Of a DNA stretch of 64,000 nt, positions 7,031 to 15,799 are shown one piece after another. The position numbers and the translations under genes were made by a program. Source of the stretch: Sulfitobacter sp. OXR-159. Its GTDB lineage: Bacteria > Pseudomonadota > Alphaproteobacteria > Rhodobacterales > Rhodobacteraceae. The notes beneath the pieces are model-generated. The model searched no databases and was not told where the DNA came from. It saw nothing but the letters and a program-made list of their open reading frames with translations. Positions within the stretch are counted from its first letter, which is position 1, and every line of letters begins with the position of its first letter. The stretch is from NCBI RefSeq assembly GCF_034377145.1, contig NZ_CP139707.1:2117001-2181000 (forward strand), in the 5' to 3' direction.

Positions 7031-7119
7031 CATGTCTAAAGGGTACTTGCACCAATGCTTGGTGGGTATTGAGATGGAGGTTGCCATGTAAATGAAATCT
7101 ATTTCCTCCCTGTTGAACT

Positions 7120-7155
7120 AAGGCCGGTCACCGTTTGGAGGTGCCGGCCTTTTTT
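7120..7155 (+). terminator. Rho-independent terminator (second of two)
   Basis: AAGGCCGG-T-CACC pairs with GGTG-CCGGCCTT (twelve pairs, one bulged T) around GTTTGGA, and runs into T's. It ends about 30 bases before the first late gene, so late expression needs read-through or a promoter in the 30-base gap, where none is obvious. Confidence 0.88.
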
Positions 7156-7184
7156 GTGAGCGGCGCTCATATGGAGGAATGCCA

Positions 7185-7757
7185 ATGTTCAGCGTGGGCG
7201 AAATCGATGTGAAGGGCCTTCAGCAATTCGAGAACATGCTGGGGGCTTTGGGAGCCGAAGCGCCGAAAGCCGTGAACCGGGCTATCAACCGCACTGGCGA
7301 TATGGCCCGCACACAGGTGGTCAGGACGTTGGCGCGGCAAACCGGCCTGCCGCAGAAGACGATCCGCAAGTCGGTGAAGGTCAAGCGGTCATCCTGGGCC
7401 AGCTTGGAATACCAGCTCAAGTCTGCGGGGGGTGACGTTTCGCTCAAGTACTTCAAGAAGCGCGAGACCGATGACGGCGTCCGGGCTTACCTCGGCGATG
7501 CGCGGGGCTGGGATTGGTTCGCTGAATCATTCTTCCGAGGTGGCCGGTGGCCGCGCCCACGGAAGGCGATCATTTGGAGCCATGGGCACGTTTTCGTTCG
7601 CGTTGGCGGGCGCACCGACTTGGAAAAGGTCAAGTCCGGCGTGTTCATCCCCGAAGAGATGGTGGATGGCGCAACGGCTGAGGCGTTCGAGAAGTCGGTT
7701 GAGAAGAACCTCCCGCGCCGACTGGACCATGAGATCAGCCGCCTTTTGGGCCTGTAG
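7185..7757 (+). CDS. Prophage minor tail protein Z-like
   Basis: 190 residues. AVNRAINRTGDMARTQVVRT, then LARQTGLPQKTIRK, SLEYQLKSAGGDVSLKYFKK and GRTDLEKVKSGVFIPEEMV follow the pattern of the minor tail protein Z family of lambda-like prophages. I chose the ATG at 7185 for GGAGG seven bases upstream; ATG 7179 is too close. Unusually, it precedes the terminase genes instead of lying among tail genes. About 190 bases without a gene follow; they contain an inverted repeat GGGCATA/TATGCCC around 7762-7787 without a T-run. Confidence 0.75.
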   Translation: MFSVGEIDVKGLQQFENMLGALGAEAPKAVNRAINRTGDMARTQVVRTLARQTGLPQKTIRKSVKVKRSSWASLEYQLKSAGGDVSLKYFKKRETDDGVRAYLGDARGWDWFAESFFRGGRWPRPRKAIIWSHGHVFVRVGGRTDLEKVKSGVFIPEEMVDGATAEAFEKSVEKNLPRRLDHEISRLLGL

Positions 7758-7951
7758 CGCGGGCATATGAGTATAAGCTTATGCCCCCGAAAAAAAGGGA
7801 CCGTACAGCATCTGGCGCGCACGCGGGGCGGAAGCTGCCCGAGGGTTCGGCAGTCTGACCGTTTTTTCAAAGCCTTAACACAAGGGGATATGCTTAACGC
7901 TGGCTGATCGGCTTACCAAATTGAGCAGCCAGAAACTGAATGGGGCGATCA

Positions 7952-8626
7952 ATGGAAACCGCACAAGAGGCAGTATCGCAGGCGCAACTGGCGAGGCACT
8001 TTGGCGTGAGCCGAGCGGCCGTAAGTCAGTGGAAGTCAAAGGACATCCTGCAAGAGGATGCATTCACTGAGCCGGGTAAAACGGGAAAGGTCTATCTCCA
8101 CAAAGCCATGGAGCAGGTCCGCCGCAATCGCGACATCGGCCAGTCTCTTGGCAACGGGATTGCGACCCGGACAACCGGCACCCCGGCCTTGCAGGAGGAA
8201 CCCCCAGAAAAAGCCGGTGAGGAAGCGGCGGAGTTGCCCTTGGAGGCGGATTTATCCGAGCAGGTCCCGTCGAACAAACCGGTTTCCGTGGAGGACCAGC
8301 TCAAGCGCGCCAAGCTGGAGCAGCAGCTGCGGACGAACCGCATGCAGGCCTCGGAGGAGGCGCTTCGGCAAGGCAAGTTGATGGCGGCGGAGGATGCGCG
8401 AGAGCAGATGGGGCGCATTGCCGGGATGATGTTACAGATCTTCGAGGGAGCGCTGCCAGACTTCGCAGCCGCAACGGCAGCGCGCTTCGATCTGCCCCAA
8501 AGGGATGTGCTTCACCTGCTGAGAGCGGAATTCAAAAAGGTTCGCAAAACGGCGGCGATGAAGGAGCGGACCCGCGCGGAGGCCGCTCAGAAGGACGTGC
8601 AAACCTCGGTTGATATGGAGGCGTAA
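7952..8626 (+). CDS. Terminase small subunit (Nu1-like)
   Basis: 224 residues. The N-terminus (SQAQLARHFGVSRAAVSQWK) is a helix-turn-helix like lambda Nu1, which binds cos. The middle is acidic and helical (PVSVEDQLKRAKLEQQLRTN) and the C-terminus basic, presumably contacting the large subunit. Start ATG 7952 chosen because GGGG lies six bases upstream; an ATG four codons earlier has no ribosome site. The stop overlaps the large-subunit ATG (TAATG). It recognises phage DNA for packaging. Confidence 0.85.
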   Translation: METAQEAVSQAQLARHFGVSRAAVSQWKSKDILQEDAFTEPGKTGKVYLHKAMEQVRRNRDIGQSLGNGIATRTTGTPALQEEPPEKAGEEAAELPLEADLSEQVPSNKPVSVEDQLKRAKLEQQLRTNRMQASEEALRQGKLMAAEDAREQMGRIAGMMLQIFEGALPDFAAATAARFDLPQRDVLHLLRAEFKKVRKTAAMKERTRAEAAQKDVQTSVDMEA

Positions 8627-10602
8627 TGCTGGATGTTGCGGTCACTAGCGCCGAATGGATGGCGCACGATGTCTTGGCAGATGTGATCGACCCACCGCCC
8701 CCCGTGGATTATCTGACCTGGGCGGAGGAGAATATCGTTTTCTCCTCACGGGAAAGCCCCCTGCCCGGCCCGTACAACCGCGAACGGTTCAGCTACTTCG
8801 ATGAAGTTCTAACCGCACTGTCTCCGGACGATCCATGCCGGATCGTAACGCTTTCAAAGTCGGCGCAGCTCGGCGGCACGGTGCTGGCCAACATTTTCAC
8901 CGGCGGCTCTATGGACATGGACCCCGGTGACTTCCTGTATGTCCACCCGACCGACGAAAACGCACGGCGGTGGTCGAAGATGAAGCTGGCCCCGATGCTG
9001 AAAGGCACCACGGCGCTGCGAAAAATTTTCCCGATGAAGGCCCGCGATGGGTTGGATTCGGTTTTCTACAAAGAGCGCCGCGATGGTCGCGGGGCAATCC
9101 AGATTTCAGGGGCGAACTCGCCCGCCTCGCTCTCGCAAGTATCGATGTCCCGTCAGGTGCAAGATGACCTTGCCAAATGGGATATGAACAGCGCGGGCGA
9201 CCCTGAGACACAAGCGGACAGCCGCAGTCAGGGGTATGAGTTCGCAAAGATATTCAAGATTTCGACACCCATGGTCGTTCCGGGGTGCCGGATCACCAAA
9301 AACTTTGAGGCGGGAAGTCAGGAACTTCTGCATGTGCCTTGCCCCCATGATGAGTGCGGGCACATGCAGGTTTTGGAGTGGGAGAACATGCTCGCGAGCT
9401 TGGATGAAGATCATCCAGAGCGCGCGCACTTCACCTGCGAAAGCTGCGGCTCAGCGATCGAGGAGCACCATCGACCGAAGATGCTACGTGGCGCGAAATG
9501 GGTCGCGGGAAACCCGAAGATGAAAAGGGTGCACCGATCGTTCTACATCTGGTCAGCCTATTCGCTGCTTCAATCCTTCGAGCGCATTGCGCGCTCGTGG
9601 CTGTCGGCGAAGGGTGACCCGCCAAAGGAGCAGACCTTCTGGAATGACGTTGTAGGGAAGGCCTATCGCGTCCTCGGTGAAGCCCCTCCATGGGAGGATA
9701 TCCGGGATCGGGCGGCAGAGTCGGACTACGCTCACGGCAACATTCCGGCCGGGTATCCAATACTAACCTGCGGCGTCGACTGCCAAGGGGACCGGGTGGA
9801 ATGGCAGGTTGTTGCGTGGGGTCAAAACAAACGCCGCGCGGTCATCGAGTACGGCGTGTTCAATGGGCACATCTCAGAGGATCAGTGCCAGTCAAAGCTC
9901 AACGATTTGCTGCGGCAGGGCTTTCGGAATGCCTACGGCCGCAAGATTGAAATCGATATGCTTGCGATCGACGGCAACGCCTACACTGAGGATGTGTGGG
10001 ACTGGGCGCGCAAGCATCCAGCGTCACGGGTCATCATGGTGCGAGGCGTCCACCCTGAAAGCGCCCCATTGCTGGCGCAGGTGAAGAAGGAACGGAATCG
10101 GCGCGGGAAAATCGTCCGCTACTCGAAGCGCTTTTACAACTTCGCCTCCTCGGTTTTGAAGATGGGTCTCTACCGGAATCTGAAAAAGGATGATCCGGAA
10201 GAGCGCGGATTTGTCGCTGTGCCGAAAGGCTTGGAGGATGAGTTTTATCGCCAGCTTACTGCGGAAACGCGAAAGGCGCAGAAAGCGAAATCCGGGTTCA
10301 CCCGGTATCTCTGGGTTAAGGACCCCAACCAGGCAAACGAAGGTTTGGATACTCACCTCCAGGCTGAGGCTGCCTGGGTTAGATTGGCTGGCCCGCAGCG
10401 CGACCTGCCCGAAACCGAGTGGGACCGATTCATGGCCGATCGAGAGCGCCCCCCGGAAGACGTCCAGGGGGATTTTGAAGATCTTCTGATGGCGGCGCAG
10501 CCGCAGGCCGAACCGGCGCCATCAGGGACGGCAACCGAAGACGAAACTGAAGCGCGAGCCAAAGAGCGCGCGCGGTCGAAGTGGAGAAACAGAACGCGAT
10601 GA
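8626..10602 (+). CDS. Terminase large subunit (GpA family)
   Basis: 658 residues, the usual size of lambda gpA. The packaging ATPase starts near residue 70 with a Walker-A-like LSKSAQLGGT (76-85). A four-Cys zinc finger (CPHDECGH ... CESCG) lies at about residues 240-275. The C-terminal nuclease begins at CGVDCQGDRVEWQVVAWG and contains LAIDGNAYTEDVW. The protein cuts concatemeric DNA at cos and drives it through the portal. GGAGG precedes the start, which overlaps the small-subunit stop. Confidence 0.95.
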   Translation: MLDVAVTSAEWMAHDVLADVIDPPPPVDYLTWAEENIVFSSRESPLPGPYNRERFSYFDEVLTALSPDDPCRIVTLSKSAQLGGTVLANIFTGGSMDMDPGDFLYVHPTDENARRWSKMKLAPMLKGTTALRKIFPMKARDGLDSVFYKERRDGRGAIQISGANSPASLSQVSMSRQVQDDLAKWDMNSAGDPETQADSRSQGYEFAKIFKISTPMVVPGCRITKNFEAGSQELLHVPCPHDECGHMQVLEWENMLASLDEDHPERAHFTCESCGSAIEEHHRPKMLRGAKWVAGNPKMKRVHRSFYIWSAYSLLQSFERIARSWLSAKGDPPKEQTFWNDVVGKAYRVLGEAPPWEDIRDRAAESDYAHGNIPAGYPILTCGVDCQGDRVEWQVVAWGQNKRRAVIEYGVFNGHISEDQCQSKLNDLLRQGFRNAYGRKIEIDMLAIDGNAYTEDVWDWARKHPASRVIMVRGVHPESAPLLAQVKKERNRRGKIVRYSKRFYNFASSVLKMGLYRNLKKDDPEERGFVAVPKGLEDEFYRQLTAETRKAQKAKSGFTRYLWVKDPNQANEGLDTHLQAEAAWVRLAGPQRDLPETEWDRFMADRERPPEDVQGDFEDLLMAAQPQAEPAPSGTATEDETEARAKERARSKWRNRTR

Positions 10603-12179
10603 GCGGTCTTATCAAGCCAGACGGAACGCCCTTGATGGCGACTGGACGGTCCTCGCGCCCGACCGCCCGCTATATGCGCGACACCAAGAGCGGCGTCATT
10701 GCATCGCGGGCGACGTCATTGACCAGCCACCGCGACGACGTGCGCCAATCATGGTCACGTGCCGCAGGGCTTGCCATGGACCTGATCCAGAACAGCGGCA
10801 GGCTAAAGGGGGCGACAGACCAGGTACTTGCGGACACCGTTGGCGTGGGACTCACCCTGACGCCGGACCCTGATCTGCTCGCCGCGGGGTACGACGAAAA
10901 GGAAAAGACCGACTGGATTCGTTTGGTGAAGAAGCGCTGGCGGTCCTATTGGCACAACGCGCGCGAATGCGACATGCGTGGCAAGCTCACCGGTGCGCAG
11001 ATGGTCGACATCGGGCTGCGCTGGCATATTGCTTACGGGGAGGCCACAGGCGTTTTTGACTTCTTCTCCGGCAGCGACCGCAGCCGGTATGGGATCACTT
11101 CCGGCACAAAGCTTTGTCTCGTACCCCCATCGCGGCTCGTTCAGGACACAAGCCCGATGGAAGGCCTCTTTCAGGGCGTGCGCCACGACGGCAAGGGGCG
11201 GCCAGTGTCCTATCGCTTTGAAGCTAACGCGGCCGGGTTCAAGACAAAGCGAGACTACGCCGCCTTTGATGCAGATGGCCGGCCGCTGGTTATGCATGTC
11301 TTTGACCCGATGGATGCAACGGACGTTCGCGGCATCTCGCTCCTCGCTCCCGCCTTCCGGAAGCACATACAGGCCGAGATGTTGGACGATGCGACTCTGC
11401 AGATGGCCATCTTGCAAACCGTGTTTGCGATTACTTTGACCAGTGAGTCTCCCAGCCAAGACGCCTATGAGGCGCTCGAAGTGCTTAAAGAAAGCGAAGG
11501 CGGTACGGGCTACGCGCAGGAATACCTCGGATATTTGGGCTCACAGCTTGAGCGCGCTGCGGACAGTAGAATTTCCGTGGGTTCGGACCCGCAGGTGTCC
11601 CATCTCGGCCCGGGCGAAAAGCTTGGGATGGAAACCGCAAAAATACCGGGGCAAGATTTCCTGCCATTCTCGAACAGCCTCGCGCGCGACATGGCTCGCA
11701 CCATCGGAATCACCTATGGCGGCCTGACGATGGATCACACCTCTGCGACGTATTCCAGTGTGCGGATGGAGAATGCGTCGATCTGGGCCGTGGTAATGCG
11801 GCGTCGTGAGCGGATCGCAGCACCGATGTGTCAGATGGTCTATGAAAATTGGCTTGACGAAGAAGTCGGCGAGGGCCGTATCCCCTTCAGGGGCGGCTAT
11901 GCCGCGTTCCGCGCCAACCGCAACCGCGTGAGCGCCGCGAATTGGCAGGGCCCGGCAAAACCGACGGCAGACGATCACAAATCAGCAAGAGCATCGACCG
12001 AAAGGCTGCAGAACGGCACCAGCTCCATTGCTCAGGAGACCGGTGATCTGGGCGTCGATCCGGATACGCTATTCGAGCAACGCCAGCGTGAGCATCAGCG
12101 GTATATCGACGCTGGCATGGAATCACCCTATGCGCCGCGCGAGTTGCAGCCGATCATTGAGACGGAGCCAGCGACATGA
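10599..12179 (+). CDS. Phage portal protein, lambda family
   Basis: 526 residues, close to lambda gpB. Diagnostic stretches include TSHRDDVRQSWSRAAGLAMD, VGVGLTLTPDPDLL, LVPPSRLVQDTSPMEGLFQG, DVRGISLLAPAF and MDHTSATYSSVRMENASIW. It forms the dodecameric DNA gate at one capsid vertex and docks the terminase. The ATG overlaps the terminase stop (ATGA); a GTG six codons earlier is an alternative start. Confidence 0.95.
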   Translation: MSGLIKPDGTPLMATGRSSRPTARYMRDTKSGVIASRATSLTSHRDDVRQSWSRAAGLAMDLIQNSGRLKGATDQVLADTVGVGLTLTPDPDLLAAGYDEKEKTDWIRLVKKRWRSYWHNARECDMRGKLTGAQMVDIGLRWHIAYGEATGVFDFFSGSDRSRYGITSGTKLCLVPPSRLVQDTSPMEGLFQGVRHDGKGRPVSYRFEANAAGFKTKRDYAAFDADGRPLVMHVFDPMDATDVRGISLLAPAFRKHIQAEMLDDATLQMAILQTVFAITLTSESPSQDAYEALEVLKESEGGTGYAQEYLGYLGSQLERAADSRISVGSDPQVSHLGPGEKLGMETAKIPGQDFLPFSNSLARDMARTIGITYGGLTMDHTSATYSSVRMENASIWAVVMRRRERIAAPMCQMVYENWLDEEVGEGRIPFRGGYAAFRANRNRVSAANWQGPAKPTADDHKSARASTERLQNGTSSIAQETGDLGVDPDTLFEQRQREHQRYIDAGMESPYAPRELQPIIETEPAT

Positions 12180-12445
12180 GCGCCTCGACCATGGTCCGCA
12201 TTGGCGGTGAGCTGATCGATATCAGTAAGCCTTGCGATGTGCATACGGCGCTGCTCAAGGTGCAGCTAAAGCTGGCGACCGGCAGCTTGCGGGAAACCGT
12301 CCGCATCGACGGTGAAGAGGTGACCTTTTCCCGGGCAAATGACCGCCGCCTCGCGGCTTTGATTTTGCAGTACCGCGAGCTCTGCCCAGAGGCGCGCCAG
12401 AGCAAGCCTCGAACAAGGTATGCGAAGCGCTTTCGCTTCAACTAA
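12176..12445 (+). CDS. Small head protein (gpW-like head-tail joining candidate)
   Basis: 89 residues, overlapping the portal stop by ATGA. Its position between portal and protease is that of lambda gpW. DVHTALLKVQLKLATGSLRE, then VRIDGEEVTFSRANDRRLAA and ILQYREL resemble small gpW-type connector proteins: helix, beta-hairpin, helix, longer here than the 68-residue lambda protein and with a basic C-terminus. Probably seals the portal after packaging; assignment rests mainly on context. Confidence 0.55.
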   Translation: MSASTMVRIGGELIDISKPCDVHTALLKVQLKLATGSLRETVRIDGEEVTFSRANDRRLAALILQYRELCPEARQSKPRTRYAKRFRFN

Positions 12446-12462
12446 TCGACAAGGAGAAAGAT

Positions 12463-13533
12463 ATGCCCGTCTTGGTAGACGGCGAGCTCGTGCTTTACGG
12501 GTTCGTCGGTGATGACTTTTGGGATGAGGGCTTCACGTCCACTCAGGTGCTTGATGCCTTAGCGGAAGTGGGCGCTGAAGCGGATATCACAGTGCGCATC
12601 AATTCCGGCGGCGGCTTTAGCCACGAAGGTATTGCGATCTACAACGCGCTGACGCGGCACAAAGGCAATGTCCGTGTGGAAATCGACGCCATTGCTGCGA
12701 GCGCCGCCTCGATCATCGCAATGGCCGGCGATCAAATCTTGATGCGCCGTGGCGCTGACATGATGATCCACGATCCGTCTGGCGTCACATTCGGAACCGC
12801 AGCTGATCATGAGCAAGCGGTCACCCGCCTCAATCATCACGCCAGCAGCATGGTCAGCATCTACGCTGAGCAATCCGGCGAAGACCCTGAGGCTATCCGC
12901 GCGGATATGAAGGCGGAAATCTGGCTGAACGGCGAAGAGGCTGTGGCGCGCGGCTATGCAACCGAAACGGACGATACCGAAGCGACTGATGTCGCCGCAT
13001 TCCCATATCAAATTTACTCACACGCTCCGAAGCGACTGACCTCACAGGCAAAGCAAGAGGGTTGGCGCATCGAGAGCTTCTTTCGACCAACGGCGTCTGC
13101 CGCAAAACCCAAGGCCCATGAAAAGGAGAAACCCAACATGGCACAAAAACCTGAAGCGGCGGACAACCAAGCCGCCGACACGGCAAACAGCCAGCAGCCC
13201 GGGAGCACCACTGCCCCCACTGCGGCTGACGTTAAAGCCCGCATCAAAGCCATCACCGAAGATGATGCCGCCCAAGGCTTTCAAGCCCTCGCCAAGCATC
13301 TGGCTTTCGATACCGACATGCCTGCCGATGAGGCCATCGCGACACTGAAAGCGGCGGCATCCGATGCCCCGACCGATCAAGGTGACCCGGCCCCGGACCC
13401 CGCGCAGTACCAAGCAAGCCGCAGCGCCGCTGCGGACTTGGCCCAGCCCGCTCAGCGCGACGCTGCCAAGCCGAAGGCTGCCATCAATACCGGGGGCATC
13501 TACGCCGCCCGCCGCATCGCAAAGGAGGCATAA
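12463..13533 (+). CDS. Head maturation protease, ClpP/SppA-like (gpC), with C-terminal scaffold
   Basis: 356 residues. Residues 1-175 are a ClpP-fold serine protease: INSGGGFSHEG forms the oxyanion strand, Ser80 in AIAASAAS is the expected nucleophile, and His103 in MMIHDPSG the base. The remainder is low-complexity, Ala/Pro/Gln-rich and helical, typical of a scaffold. It processes the prohead before DNA filling. AAGGAG precedes the ATG. An internal, in-frame start with its own ribosome site yields the scaffold alone (separate entry), as in lambda C/Nu3. Confidence 0.92.
   Translation: MPVLVDGELVLYGFVGDDFWDEGFTSTQVLDALAEVGAEADITVRINSGGGFSHEGIAIYNALTRHKGNVRVEIDAIAASAASIIAMAGDQILMRRGADMMIHDPSGVTFGTAADHEQAVTRLNHHASSMVSIYAEQSGEDPEAIRADMKAEIWLNGEEAVARGYATETDDTEATDVAAFPYQIYSHAPKRLTSQAKQEGWRIESFFRPTASAAKPKAHEKEKPNMAQKPEAADNQAADTANSQQPGSTTAPTAADVKARIKAITEDDAAQGFQALAKHLAFDTDMPADEAIATLKAAASDAPTDQGDPAPDPAQYQASRSAAADLAQPAQRDAAKPKAAINTGGIYAARRIAKEA
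13138..13533 (+). CDS. Nested in-frame scaffolding protein (Nu3-like)
   Basis: AAAAGGAGAAACCCAACATG: a strong ribosome site with an ATG nine bases on, in frame with the protease at its codon 226. The product would be 131 residues (MAQKPEAADNQAADTANSQQ onward), acidic, Pro/Ala-rich, with helical stretches (PADEAIATLKAAA) and a C-terminal GGIYAARRIAKEA capsid-binding-like tail. Lambda makes its scaffold Nu3 from exactly such an internal start in gene C. Production here is inferred from the ribosome site. Confidence 0.7.
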   Translation: MAQKPEAADNQAADTANSQQPGSTTAPTAADVKARIKAITEDDAAQGFQALAKHLAFDTDMPADEAIATLKAAASDAPTDQGDPAPDPAQYQASRSAAADLAQPAQRDAAKPKAAINTGGIYAARRIAKEA

Positions 13534-13536
13534 GCC

Positions 13537-13917
13537 ATGGAAAATGTAACTATGCAGACCCGCAATCTGTCCTTTCTGCTTTCTGAGGCGGCAGGGCAGC
13601 GCTCGCGCAACGCCGGCACGATTGCCTCTGGCGCGGGCAAGCTCGCGCCCGGCACGGTGCTGGGCAAAGTCACCGCCTCCGGCGAGTATATTCCCTCAAC
13701 TGCGGCGTCAGTTGCAGGCAAAGAGGGTGCAGAAACCGCCGTGGCCATTCTTGCCTATGGCGTAGATGCGACCAACGAGGCCGTTGAGGTGGCCATCATC
13801 GATCGCGATGCCGAAGCCAAGCTGCCGATGCTGTCTTTTGACGCCTCGGTGGATGATCAGACAAAAACCGATGCGAAGGTGGCGCAGCTGGACGCTGTCG
13901 GCATCCGCGTGCGCTAA
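13537..13917 (+). CDS. Head decoration protein (gpD)
   Basis: 126 residues, about the size of lambda gpD (110). Typical features are the Gly/Ala-rich GTIASGAGKLAPGTVLGKVT, then AVAILAYGVDATNEAVEVAI and DRDAEAKLPMLSFD. Trimers bind the capsid surface after expansion and stabilise it. GGAGG lies eleven bases before the ATG. Its place between scaffold and capsid genes is canonical. Confidence 0.9.
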   Translation: MENVTMQTRNLSFLLSEAAGQRSRNAGTIASGAGKLAPGTVLGKVTASGEYIPSTAASVAGKEGAETAVAILAYGVDATNEAVEVAIIDRDAEAKLPMLSFDASVDDQTKTDAKVAQLDAVGIRVR

Positions 13918-13930
13918 GGAGACAGCCACT

Positions 13931-14938
13931 ATGGAACAATTCAACGACCCGCAGTTCAGCGTTATCGCCCTCACGGCCGCGCTCAACAACCAACCCTTCG
14001 TCCCGGGCCAGATCGGCGATCTCGGGATCTTCGAAGAAGATGGGGTGAATGTCACGACCGTCGAAGTCGAAGAAGAGAACGGCGTCCTCGATCTCATCGA
14101 GCCCACCCCGCGCGGCGCGCCTGGGGTGACCATTGGTGACAGTGAGCGCAACAAAATTCCGTTCAATATGGATCACTTCGAGATCAATGACGCGGTCTAT
14201 GCCGATGAAGTGCAAGGGGTGCGAGCGCTTGGCAGCGATGATGCTCTGGAGACAATCCAATCGCGCATCGATTCAAAGCAAGAGCGTCATGCCCGCGCCA
14301 TGGACAACACTTTGGAGCATTACCGGGTCGGCGCCATCAAAGGGTTGATCGTCTCGAAGTCAGGCCGGGTGCTCCACAACCTCTATGATCGCTTCGGCAT
14401 CGCTGTGCCGAATGCGGTGAACCTCGGCATCGGCGCGGGCGAAGTGGCAAATCTCGGCGAACTCCTCGATGGCGTGACGCATTCCGTCGAAGACGATCTC
14501 GATGCTAATTACGATCACCTACACGTTTTGACCGGCCGCACCTTCCACACAAAGATGTGGACCCAAAAGGTTGTCCGCGAAACGTTCCTGAACACAAATG
14601 CGGCCGAAGTTCTGCGGCGTGGCATCCCGCGCGTCTTTGAATTTGGCGATATGGTGTTCGAGCGCTACCGCACGGGCCGCAAGGCCAAGACGGCAAACAA
14701 CAACGCCGCCTATATCGCAGATGACGAGGCCCGGCTGTTCCCGGTGGGCGTTCCCGAGATGTATCTGACCCGCTTTGGTCCGGCGGATTACGAGGAAACT
14801 GTCAACACGATCGGCCTGCCCCGCTACGCACGTCAGTACGCGATGCCAAATGGCAAGGGGCGGCACCTCGATGCGCAGATGAACGTCATCAACCTGTGCA
14901 CCCGTCCAGGCGCGCTGCGCCGCCTGACCATCGCCTGA
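13931..14938 (+). CDS. Major capsid protein (gpE family)
   Basis: 335 residues (lambda gpE has 341). Family features include FVPGQIGDLGIFEEDGVNVT, IEPTPRGAPG, MDHFEINDAVYADEVQGVRA, AMDNTLEHYRVGAIKG and the C-terminal PMYLTRF-like stretch PEMYLTRFGPADYEETVN. HK97-like fold, building the icosahedral shell. AAGGAG lies ten bases upstream of the ATG. A stable hairpin follows the gene. Confidence 0.95.
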   Translation: MEQFNDPQFSVIALTAALNNQPFVPGQIGDLGIFEEDGVNVTTVEVEEENGVLDLIEPTPRGAPGVTIGDSERNKIPFNMDHFEINDAVYADEVQGVRALGSDDALETIQSRIDSKQERHARAMDNTLEHYRVGAIKGLIVSKSGRVLHNLYDRFGIAVPNAVNLGIGAGEVANLGELLDGVTHSVEDDLDANYDHLHVLTGRTFHTKMWTQKVVRETFLNTNAAEVLRRGIPRVFEFGDMVFERYRTGRKAKTANNNAAYIADDEARLFPVGVPEMYLTRFGPADYEETVNTIGLPRYARQYAMPNGKGRHLDAQMNVINLCTRPGALRRLTIA

Positions 14939-14964
14939 TATCCGAGAAGATCGCTGCAAGATTG

Positions 14965-14988
14965 GGCCCGCCGGGAAGTCGGCGGGCC
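14965..14988 (+). other. Stable hairpin after the capsid gene
   Basis: GGCCCGCC and GGCGGGCC pair over eight bases around an eight-base loop, with no T-run after it. It probably stabilises the abundant capsid mRNA or attenuates downstream transcription without full termination. Confidence 0.6.
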
Positions 14989-15050
14989 TATGGCTGCATT
15001 CCCGAGCGCCACGGGGGCGTTTCGGAATTTAGCCCCAAGAGGAGACGATC

Positions 15051-15428
15051 ATGGCCAAGAGTAAAAAGAAATGGGTGGCGTTCCGGACGAATGCCACGGT
15101 TCCTGCTGAGGTGATCGGCACAGAAAAGGATCAGAAGATGCAGGTTGGTGAGCCGGTCTTGCTTCCGGCTGATTATGCCGACCACGTTGTTCACGAGGGT
15201 TTTGCTGAAAAAAGTCAGGCACCAAAGAAATCTGAGCCAAAAGCGTCCGGCGGGCAGTCAGAAGAGGAGAAGGCCGAGGCCGCAAAGCTCAAAGCCGCCC
15301 AAGACCGCGTTGATGAGCTGAATGCCGAAAAGACCGAAATGTCAGAAGGCGACGATGGCTGGGATGATATGATCAAGAAGTTGGAAGAAGCGGAAGCCGA
15401 TCTGGCCGCGCTGAAACCGGCGTCGTAA
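15051..15428 (+). CDS. Hypothetical head protein (FI-position)
   Basis: 125 residues. An N-terminal beta domain (WVAFRTNATVPAEVIG, QVGEPVLLPADYADHVV) is followed by a long Lys/Glu/Ala helix (EEEKAEAAKLKAAQDRVDEL), a likely coiled coil. GAGGAG precedes the ATG. Its place after gpE corresponds to lambda FI, a packaging accessory that is also acidic and helical, but no direct similarity is evident. The stop overlaps the next start (TAATG). Confidence 0.6.
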   Translation: MAKSKKKWVAFRTNATVPAEVIGTEKDQKMQVGEPVLLPADYADHVVHEGFAEKSQAPKKSEPKASGGQSEEEKAEAAKLKAAQDRVDELNAEKTEMSEGDDGWDDMIKKLEEAEADLAALKPAS

Positions 15429-15799
15429 TGGACCGCAGTCTGCGCCAAGACCTGATGGCCGAGGTGGATGATGTGTGGGCGGAAGTGGTCCGCCATCTTC
15501 CACTGGCCGATGGTCGCCAAGACCATGATCGCGATGCCGTGGAGTTTGTCGCGGTCTTGCGGACCGGGGATCGCAACGTGGAGCGCATGAACTTCGGCCG
15601 TGGAAATAGCGCGCGCTCGGGTGTTGCAGCGGACGGCGGCTATCTGCGGGTCGACCGGTCGCTCTATGCGACGATCTCAATCCGCAAGGGCGACAAGATT
15701 GTTGCGATGGAGCGTGACGGGCAGCCGATTTTCGAGGTGCTGTCAGTCGACGATCGATCACACCTCAGACTAATTTGTGAACTGGGAGATGCGAGCTGA
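15428..15799 (+). CDS. Head-tail connector protein (FII-position)
   Basis: 123 residues, mostly beta (VEFVAVLRTGDRNVERMNFG, GGYLRVDRSLYATISIRKGD, PIFEVLSVDDRSHLRLICEL). Size, position and the small beta-barrel look fit an FII-like head-tail attachment protein that seals the connector. Overlaps both neighbours (TAATG, TGATG), so it is coupled within the head operon. Assignment by context and fold. Confidence 0.5.
   Translation: MDRSLRQDLMAEVDDVWAEVVRHLPLADGRQDHDRDAVEFVAVLRTGDRNVERMNFGRGNSARSGVAADGGYLRVDRSLYATISIRKGDKIVAMERDGQPIFEVLSVDDRSHLRLICELGDAS

Noticed and set aside
7758-7951. Inverted repeat GGGCATA/TATGCCC before the terminase, possible cos or terminator
   Set aside because: No T-run on the coding strand and no way to recognise cos by eye; left unassigned.
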